Part shown: positions 58,069 to 64,000 of the stretch, one piece after another | How the letters are laid out: every line of letters begins with the position of its first letter | Position numbering within the stretch: the first letter of the stretch is position 1 | DNA from: Pseudodesulfovibrio sediminis | GTDB lineage: Bacteria > Desulfobacterota > Desulfovibrionia > Desulfovibrionales > Desulfovibrionaceae | DNA: 64,000 bases | Assembly (NCBI RefSeq): GCF_020886695.1 | Contig: NZ_AP024485.1 | Coordinates: 3,167,001 to 3,231,000, forward strand | Reading direction: 5' to 3' | The notes under the pieces: generated by a model | The model's input: only the letters and a program-made list of their open reading frames with translations | Databases searched by the model: none | What the model was told of the DNA's origin: nothing | Position numbers and translations under genes: made by a program

Positions 58069-60195
58069 ATGCTTACTAAAATTTTCCCGTTTATTGACTG
58101 GTTCAAAGGGTACAACATGGCAGCGTTTCGCGCGGATGCCATTGCAGGGCTGACTGTTGCCCTGGTGCTCATTCCACAATCCATGGCGTATGCTCAACTG
58201 GCCGGTATGCCCGCATATTACGGTCTGTACGCTTCTTTTCTTCCACCGCTCGTCGCTGCGCTGTTCGGCTCCAGCCGTCAGTTGGCTACCGGTCCGGTGG
58301 CTGTTGTCTCACTCATGACGGCAGCATCGCTGGAACCGCTAGCCACGGCCGGAAGTGAAGGGTACATCGCCTACGCCATCCTGCTCGCGCTCATGGTCGG
58401 TCTGTTCCAGCTCCTGCTCGGCGTGCTCAAGCTCGGGTTGGTGGTCAACTTTCTGTCGCACCCGGTGGTTAACGGCTTCACCAATGCCGCGGCCATCATC
58501 ATTGCCTCTTCCCAGCTCTCCAAGATGTTTGGCGTGTATGTGGACAAGGCAGAGCATCATTACGAAACGATCATTCGTGTGGTGGAAGGGGCTTTTCACT
58601 ATACCCACTGGCCAACATTGGGCATGGGGGTACTCGCTTTTGCCATCATGATCGTGCTTAAACGGTTGAATCCGAAGATTCCCAACGTGCTGGTCGCGGT
58701 TGTCGTGACCACGGCGCTGTCCTGGGGCCTGGGTTTCAATCATGATGCCAATGTCTCCGTGGCAAGCATTCAGGATACTGCGATTCAGCAGTCCATCACA
58801 CAGTTCAATTCCACCATCTCGGGGATTGAAGCTCTGTCAACCGAGCGTACCGCGCTCAACGGCCAGTTGGACAAAGCCAAAACCGACAAAGACCCCGTGC
58901 GTGTTCTCGACATGGAGCACGACATCAATGTGGTCAACGTCCAGATTTCCCGACTCAAACTTGAGGCGCACACGCTCCGTGAAGCGCTGCGTTCCACGTT
59001 GTTTGAAGGCGTGGAAGAAGCGGGCGGAAACATGGCCTTCTATGTCCAGGGCGCAGTACCTGCCGGTATGGAAGGCGATGGTCGAGTCTGGCGCGTGAAG
59101 GTGGGAAACAACACGCTTGATACCTCCAAGCTGAAGATGATGGGCGGCGGCGCAGTTGTTGGCACGGTGCCCTCCGGTATCCCGTCCATCTCCGCACCGA
59201 AGCTGGACCTGAAGGTCATGCTGCACCTGTTGCCTTTTGCGGCCATCATTTCTCTGCTCGGTTTCATGGAAGCCATTTCCATCGCCAAGGCCATGGCCGC
59301 CAAGACCGGGCAACGTCTTGATCCCAACCAGGAACTTATCGGTCAGGGCCTCGGCAACATCCTCGGCGCCTGTGGCAAGTCCTACCCCGCATCCGGTTCA
59401 TTCTCCCGATCGGCGGTCAACCTGCAGGCCGGGGCTGTCTCCGGTATGTCCAGCGTCTTTACCTCGCTCATGGTCGTTATTGCCCTGCTGTTCTTCACGC
59501 CGCTGCTCTATCATCTGCCTCAGGCAGTGCTGGCCGCAGTCATCATGATGGCCGTCATCGGGCTGATCAACGCCTCAGGTTTCATCCACGCATGGAAAGC
59601 ACAGTGGTATGATGGCGCCATCTCCATTCTCTCCTTTGTCTGCACATTGGCTTTTGCCCCTCATCTGGACAAGGGCATCATGGTCGGTGTGGCGCTTTCC
59701 CTGGCAGTATTCCTGTACAAGTCCATGCGTCCCAAGGTCGCCAACCTGTCCCGCACCGAGGACAAAGCCCTGCGTGACGCCACAGCACACGGTCTTCGTG
59801 AATGCCAGCACATCGCGCTGGTCCGTTTCGATGGCCCGCTGTTTTTTGCAAATGCCAGTTTTCTGGAAGACCAGATCACTGATCGTATGGTAGCAAGTGA
59901 CAAGCTCAGACATATCATTATCGTGGCCAACGGCATAAACGACATCGACGCATCGGGCGAGGAAGCGCTCTCCCTCATTGTGGATCGAGTTCGCGCTTCC
60001 GGCCTGGATATCTCCATGTGCGGTGTTAACGAGGCGGTCATGGCCGTGCTTGAACGCACCCACCTGTTGGAGAAGATCGGTGAAGATCATGTCTATCCGA
60101 CCATGGAATCCGCCATCTGTGCCACGCACGAAAATGCACACAGGGATGGCCTGGAAGATAACTGCCCGCTGACAACCGTTTGCCGTCTCACCTAG
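58069..60195 (+). CDS. SulP family anion permease with coiled-coil-like insertion and STAS domain
   Basis: 708 residues, longer than the usual 550-600. The SulP signature is AYYGLYASFLPPLVAALFGSSRQLATGPVAVVS; later AISIAKAMAAKTGQRLDPNQELIGQG. A C-terminal STAS domain (~570-700, with DIDASGEEALSLI) is present. Residues ~226-360, between SWGLGF and VVGTVPSGIP, are an insertion rich in heptad-like, charged sequence (TAIQQSITQFNSTIS, ALNGQLDKAKTDKD, ISRLKLEAHTLREAL) not seen in ordinary SulP proteins. Sulfate or another oxyanion, or bicarbonate, is the likely cargo. GGAAGAGGTTGA precedes the ATG. Confidence 0.9.
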   Translation: MLTKIFPFIDWFKGYNMAAFRADAIAGLTVALVLIPQSMAYAQLAGMPAYYGLYASFLPPLVAALFGSSRQLATGPVAVVSLMTAASLEPLATAGSEGYIAYAILLALMVGLFQLLLGVLKLGLVVNFLSHPVVNGFTNAAAIIIASSQLSKMFGVYVDKAEHHYETIIRVVEGAFHYTHWPTLGMGVLAFAIMIVLKRLNPKIPNVLVAVVVTTALSWGLGFNHDANVSVASIQDTAIQQSITQFNSTISGIEALSTERTALNGQLDKAKTDKDPVRVLDMEHDINVVNVQISRLKLEAHTLREALRSTLFEGVEEAGGNMAFYVQGAVPAGMEGDGRVWRVKVGNNTLDTSKLKMMGGGAVVGTVPSGIPSISAPKLDLKVMLHLLPFAAIISLLGFMEAISIAKAMAAKTGQRLDPNQELIGQGLGNILGACGKSYPASGSFSRSAVNLQAGAVSGMSSVFTSLMVVIALLFFTPLLYHLPQAVLAAVIMMAVIGLINASGFIHAWKAQWYDGAISILSFVCTLAFAPHLDKGIMVGVALSLAVFLYKSMRPKVANLSRTEDKALRDATAHGLRECQHIALVRFDGPLFFANASFLEDQITDRMVASDKLRHIIIVANGINDIDASGEEALSLIVDRVRASGLDISMCGVNEAVMAVLERTHLLEKIGEDHVYPTMESAICATHENAHRDGLEDNCPLTTVCRLT

Positions 60196-60217
60196 TCGGG
60201 ACGAAAAGGGAGTAAAT

Positions 60218-61435
60218 ATGTCTGTAATTACCGCATTCAACGGCCTTTTCTCAGAAGCTGGAGTCGTGATCAAGCGCGTCCTTGACGCCACCGATTACCG
60301 GCTCATCACCGATCAGGAGATCGTGGCTGACGCCGCAAAGCTCTCCGGCATGTCCGAGGGCAAGATCGCCCGAGCCTTTCAGGCCAAGGCTTCCGTATTC
60401 AACGCATTCAGTCATGAAAAGGAGCGGGCCATTGCCTGGCTCCGTCTGGCCATGGCGCACAAGCTCATTGACCAGGACAAGCTGTTGTTTTCCGGTTTCG
60501 TTGCTCATTTACCTTCGGTCAATATTGATCACATCCTGAAGGTTTGTCTCATCTCCGAGATGAAAGACCGTCTGGCTGTGGCCGAACGCACGGAAGGGTA
60601 TGCCGAGAAGCACGCCGCGAAACTCATTCACAAGGATGACGAAGACCGCGTCATGTGGGTCAAGAACCTCAAGGACACCGATGATCCCTGGGCCGGTTCG
60701 CTCTATGATCTCGTGGTGCCTGTGGGCGCTTCCGGCGTGGAGCAGAGCGCCGACCTCATCGTGGAACAGCTGGCCAACGCTGCTGTTCAGGTGACGGACG
60801 CCTCCCAGGCTCAGGTCGCTGACTTCCTGCTGGCTGCCAAGGTCGGAACCGTGCTGGCCGGTGAAGGCCACAACGTCCTTGTCTCCGCCTCGGGTACAGC
60901 CGTGACCCTGACCATCAACAAGCATGTTCTGATGTTGGAACGGCTCGAACGCGAGCTGTCTGAAATCGTGAGCAAGGTCGATGGCGTGGAGTCGGTTGAA
61001 ACGCATGTGGGCAAGGGCTTCCACCAGACCGACATCTATCGCAAGGCGGATTTCGATATCCCGTCCAAGGTGCTGCTGGTCGATGATGAACGTGAGTTCG
61101 TCCAGACCCTGTCCGAGCGTCTGATGATGCGCGACATGGGTTCTGCTGTCGTCTACGACGGTGAAGCCGCGCTGAATCTGATGCAGGAAGACGAGCCGGA
61201 AGTCATGATCCTCGACCTGAAGATGCCCGGCATCGACGGTATTGAGGTGCTGCGCCGCGTCAAAAACGACTACCCCAATATCCAGGTGATCATTCTGACA
61301 GGTCATGGGTCTGAAAAGGATCGTGAAATCTGCATGGAGTTGGGCGCATTTGCCTATCTGCACAAGCCCGTGGACATCGATGTGTTGAGCGAGACGCTCA
61401 AGGCAGCCAACGAAAAGGTCCAGAGCAAAGGATAA
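60218..61435 (+). CDS. Cytidylate-kinase-like, BON-like and receiver fusion protein
   Basis: 405 residues. Residues 1-~185 follow the cytidylate-kinase-like (Cytidylate_kin2) pattern: RVLDATDYRLITDQEIVADAAKLSGMSE, then FSGFVAHLP, DRLAVAERTEGYAEKHAAKLIHKDDEDRVMWV and DPWAGSLYDLVV. The P-loop position reads AFNGLFSEAGV, without GxxGxGK, so kinase activity is doubtful. Residues ~195-275 look BON-like (ADFLLAAKVGTVL, VDGVESVETHV). Residues ~282-400 are a receiver with acceptor Asp333 (MILDLKMPG). GGGAGTAAAT precedes the ATG. It probably couples a nucleotide-like or stress input to phosphorylation by the neighbouring kinase. Confidence 0.75.
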   Translation: MSVITAFNGLFSEAGVVIKRVLDATDYRLITDQEIVADAAKLSGMSEGKIARAFQAKASVFNAFSHEKERAIAWLRLAMAHKLIDQDKLLFSGFVAHLPSVNIDHILKVCLISEMKDRLAVAERTEGYAEKHAAKLIHKDDEDRVMWVKNLKDTDDPWAGSLYDLVVPVGASGVEQSADLIVEQLANAAVQVTDASQAQVADFLLAAKVGTVLAGEGHNVLVSASGTAVTLTINKHVLMLERLERELSEIVSKVDGVESVETHVGKGFHQTDIYRKADFDIPSKVLLVDDEREFVQTLSERLMMRDMGSAVVYDGEAALNLMQEDEPEVMILDLKMPGIDGIEVLRRVKNDYPNIQVIILTGHGSEKDREICMELGAFAYLHKPVDIDVLSETLKAANEKVQSKG

Positions 61436-61453
61436 CTATAACCGGGTGGCGTT

Positions 61454-63181
61454 ATGTCGATATTCAACAAGATCAGACCACAGTTCTGGGAGACCGGCTC
61501 CAATGTCGGCCCAGGCAAGTCGCTGTTCAACTACCGTCGCATTTGGCGTATCGCCATTGCCGTACTGGCAGTTGTTGCCCTTGTCCCCCTGTGCGTCATG
61601 GCTGTTATCGATTATAACGTCACCCGGAATTCGCTTGAATCCGAGTCGCTACTGCGCACGGCCCGGACCACTTCCAACACCCGCCGTACGGTAGCGTTCT
61701 TCTTGCAGGAGCGCCAACAGGCACTCGATTTTCTGGCCATGCACCAGGGGCTTGAAGCGCTGCGGGATTGCGAGAATCTCGGGCGGGTGCTTGATTCCCT
61801 GAAGAGCAGCTTCGGCGGTTTCGTGGATATCGGCATTATCAACGATCAGGGGCTGCAGATCGCCTACATCGGTCCGTATGATCTGATCGGCCGCAATTAC
61901 CGTGATCAGGAGTGGTTTTCAAACACAATGGGACAGGGGGATTACATCAGTGGCGTTTTTCTCGGATTCCGAGATGAACCGCATCTGGTTATTGCCCGCA
62001 AGATCGTGGATGAAAAATCAGGCAAGAGTTTTATTTTAAGAGCGACGCTCGACACGGAACAGTTCAATTCCATTCTGTGGTCTTTGGATCTCCCCAAGGG
62101 GGGCGATGCCTTTATCGTGGACCGGGAAGGTGTTCTGCAAACGCCGTCAAGACTGCACGGGTCATTGCTGACCCAGGTGAGTCTGGCTGTTCCGGGATAT
62201 TCCGAGAAGACCAGTGTCGAACAGATCGTGGACAAGGACGGCACGGACTTGACCGTTGGATATGTCTACATTCGCGGCACGCCGTTTATTGTCATGGTGG
62301 TCAAGAAAACCCGGGAGCTGATGAGCCTGCTGCAGACCATTCGCATGGAACTCATGTGGCTCATGGCTGTCAGCATCGCGATTATACTGCTTGTTATCGT
62401 GTGGGTCGCCACTTACATGGTCAACAAGATCTATATTGCGGACCAGACCCGGGCACAGGCGCTGCACCGTATGGAACACACGAATCGCATGGCCTCCATT
62501 GGCCGACTGGCAGCGGGCGTGGCCCATGAAATCAACAATCCGCTGGCCATCATCAACGAGAAGGCCGGTCTCATCAATGACCTCTTCGAGTTCAAGGAAG
62601 AGTACGTTCATGACGAGCGCCTGTTGAATAATATCAAGTCGATTATTGACTCTGTGCAGCGATGTGGCAAAATTACCAAACGTCTGCTCAGCTTCGCGCG
62701 TCACATAGATATTGATATGGATGCCATCAAGTTCAAGGAGCTGGCAGAGGAAGTTATTGATTTTCTGCGCAAAGAGGCGGAGTATCGGAGTATCTCAATC
62801 ACTATGGATATTCCAGAGAATCTGCCGGAGTTCATATCCGACCGCGGCAAGTTGCAGCAGATTTTTTTGAATTTGGTCAACAACGCCTTCCAGGCCATGA
62901 ACGATGGCGGCAACCTCGCCATCAGCGCGACGCCTTCTGATAAGGACTCGCTGGTGTTCACGGTTCGGGACGATGGCTGCGGCATCCCGGCGGAAGACAA
63001 GAAACGTATTTTCGACCCCTTCTTCTCCACCAAGAAGAGAACGGGCGGCACCGGGCTGGGGCTCTCCATTACCTATGGATTGGTCCAGGAGCTGGGCGGC
63101 TCCATGTCAGTGGAGAGCGAGGTCGGCGTCGGAACGGAATTTATCATAACCATGCCCTTGAAGGCCCCGGAAAAGGCTTAA
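61454..63181 (+). CDS. Membrane histidine kinase with periplasmic double-Cache sensor
   Basis: 575 residues. TM1 near 36-56, Cache sensor ~60-295 (FVDIGIINDQGLQIAYIGPYD, SGVFLGFRDEPHLVIARK, FIVDREGVLQT), TM2 near 298-320, HisKA with His358 (GVAHEINNP), HATPase with NLVNNAFQAM, DDGCGIP and GGTGLGLS. The sensor matches the 3336 kinase block by block. It starts 18 nt after the fusion gene and is followed 4 nt later by a receiver. Best candidate donor for the 60218 and 63186 receivers. Confidence 0.92.
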   Translation: MSIFNKIRPQFWETGSNVGPGKSLFNYRRIWRIAIAVLAVVALVPLCVMAVIDYNVTRNSLESESLLRTARTTSNTRRTVAFFLQERQQALDFLAMHQGLEALRDCENLGRVLDSLKSSFGGFVDIGIINDQGLQIAYIGPYDLIGRNYRDQEWFSNTMGQGDYISGVFLGFRDEPHLVIARKIVDEKSGKSFILRATLDTEQFNSILWSLDLPKGGDAFIVDREGVLQTPSRLHGSLLTQVSLAVPGYSEKTSVEQIVDKDGTDLTVGYVYIRGTPFIVMVVKKTRELMSLLQTIRMELMWLMAVSIAIILLVIVWVATYMVNKIYIADQTRAQALHRMEHTNRMASIGRLAAGVAHEINNPLAIINEKAGLINDLFEFKEEYVHDERLLNNIKSIIDSVQRCGKITKRLLSFARHIDIDMDAIKFKELAEEVIDFLRKEAEYRSISITMDIPENLPEFISDRGKLQQIFLNLVNNAFQAMNDGGNLAISATPSDKDSLVFTVRDDGCGIPAEDKKRIFDPFFSTKKRTGGTGLGLSITYGLVQELGGSMSVESEVGVGTEFIITMPLKAPEKA

Positions 63182-63185
63182 TGAT

Positions 63186-63536
63186 ATGAAGATTTTATTA
63201 GTTGATGACGAAGTTGAGCTGGTCTCGGCAATGGCCGAACGTCTTTCGTTCCGCAGCGTGGATGCGGACTGGACCGACAACGGTGAGACAGCCCTGAAAA
63301 TGGCTGCGGAAACCGACTATGCCGTGGCGGTTCTGGATATGAAAATGCCCAAAATGGGTGGTCTTGAACTCCAGGAATCATTGGCTGCCGAGCATCCGGA
63401 TATGAAGTTCATCTTCCTTTCCGGCCATGGGTCCGAATCCGATTTCAAGGCCGGTTGTGCCGCTGGATGCAACTATCTGATCAAACCCGTGCAGATCGAG
63501 AGTTTGATGGATAAAATACAGGAAGCTCTTGCTTAG
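63186..63536 (+). CDS. Stand-alone response regulator receiver
   Basis: 116 residues, a single receiver. Asp7, Asp8 and acceptor Asp51 (VLDMKMPKMGG); the switch position is Ser in FLSGHGSES, which is allowed; Lys in IKPVQ. No output domain. It begins 4 nt after the kinase stop and 14 nt before a second kinase, so it may be an intermediate in a phosphorelay. Confidence 0.9.
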   Translation: MKILLVDDEVELVSAMAERLSFRSVDADWTDNGETALKMAAETDYAVAVLDMKMPKMGGLELQESLAAEHPDMKFIFLSGHGSESDFKAGCAAGCNYLIKPVQIESLMDKIQEALA

Positions 63537-63550
63537 GCAGAGGAGACAAA

Positions 63551-64000
63551 ATGACTCAGACACCAGCCGACACCCGCCAGGGGCTGCAATTTTTCGGTCG
63601 CATCAGCGCCTCTGTGTCTCATGAGATCAAGAATGTCTTTGCCGTCATTAACGAAGCGGCGGGATTGATCGAAGATTTTACGCTCATGGCCGAGCGTGGC
63701 ATGCCTATCGACCCGGAACGGTTGAAAAAGGCGGCCAACTCCATTCAGGGCCAGATTCGACGCGGTGACGGCATCGTGAAGAATATGAATGCCTTTGCAC
63801 ATTCCACGGATGAGGATGTTCGCGAAATTGACCTCGTGGACACGCTCTCACTGACCGTGGCCCTGACAACCCGTCTCGCCGACATGAAACAGGTCAGCCT
63901 GTCCATGGGAGAATGTCCCCCTGTCTCCCTGCGGGCCAATGCCTTTGATTTGATGCAGTTGCTCCACTCCTTCATTGCAGCTGCTCTCGAAAACTTGACA
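63551..64000 (+). CDS. Histidine kinase-like protein (3' end outside window)
   Basis: Open from ATG 63551 to the right edge (150 codons). AGGAGACAAA precedes it. The protein starts almost directly with a HisKA-like segment, FFGRISASVSHEIKNVFAVINEAAGLIED, with the H box HEIKN and no N-terminal sensor domain. A helical hairpin follows (RLKKAANSIQGQIRRGDGIVKNMNAFAHS), then the start of a HATPase-like region (SLRANAFDLMQLLHSFI). It may be a soluble kinase or phosphotransfer partner for the receiver before it. The catalytic end is not visible. Confidence 0.8.
   Translation, partial: MTQTPADTRQGLQFFGRISASVSHEIKNVFAVINEAAGLIEDFTLMAERGMPIDPERLKKAANSIQGQIRRGDGIVKNMNAFAHSTDEDVREIDLVDTLSLTVALTTRLADMKQVSLSMGECPPVSLRANAFDLMQLLHSFIAAALENLT

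Overview
The window looks like chromosome from a sulfate-reducing member of the Desulfovibrionaceae (Desulfovibrio/Pseudodesulfovibrio type). The main reasons are a complete FlxABCD-HdrABC set with its iron alcohol dehydrogenase, a rubrerythrin, a tungsten-type aldehyde:ferredoxin oxidoreductase, a formate dehydrogenase sulfurtransferase, many sigma-54 activators and large numbers of stand-alone receivers. I saw no rRNA, tRNA, CRISPR array or insertion sequence. The assignment rests on gene content, not on a marker gene.

Layout. 1-2756: fdhD (cut by the left edge), an M20 peptidase and a lone receiver. 3255-11244: a long + strand signalling run made of a double-Cache histidine kinase, three single-domain receivers, a TauE/SafE permease, an unknown membrane protein, a PAS kinase and an NtrC-type sigma-54 activator. 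A strong sigma-54 promoter stands in front of it. 11276-12553: MscS channel. 12748-28280: polyamine region. Eleven co-directional genes (gabT, AOR, potABCD, an amidohydrolase, putrescine aminotransferase, gamma-aminobutyraldehyde dehydrogenase, agmatine deiminase, N-carbamoylputrescine amidase) lie downstream of a PAS-type sigma-54 activator. Four near-identical GATTCA-N4-TGAATC palindromes flank that activator. The proposed route is import of polyamine, agmatine to N-carbamoylputrescine to putrescine to gamma-aminobutyraldehyde to GABA to succinate semialdehyde, with AOR as a candidate for the last oxidation.

28449-36322: a small thiol/redox group (MauE/DoxX-like protein, exported rhodanese, C_GCAxxG_C_C protein), an orphan ZnuA-like binding protein, then a TrfA-like replication-initiator homologue in tandem with L-aspartate oxidase and a glutaredoxin-like protein, and a rubrerythrin. 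35486-47628: flxABCD-hdrABC, adh, a sigma-54 response regulator, its kinase and a second iron alcohol dehydrogenase, with good sigma-54 promoters before both dehydrogenases. This is the NADH/heterodisulfide-reductase ethanol system.

47996-57081: a large MASE3 hybrid kinase, a TetR-MFP-RND efflux operon and an O6-methylguanine methyltransferase. 57354-64000: a TetR gene with two matching operators, then a SulP anion permease carrying an unusual ~135-residue coiled-coil-like insertion, a fusion of a degenerate cytidylate-kinase-like domain, a BON-like segment and a receiver, a double-Cache kinase homologous to the one at 3336, a receiver, and a second kinase cut by the right edge. The TauE and SulP regions look like two versions of one theme, an anion permease encoded with a Cache kinase and stand-alone receivers. 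With the sigma-54/palindrome-controlled polyamine cluster, this is the most novel-looking content.
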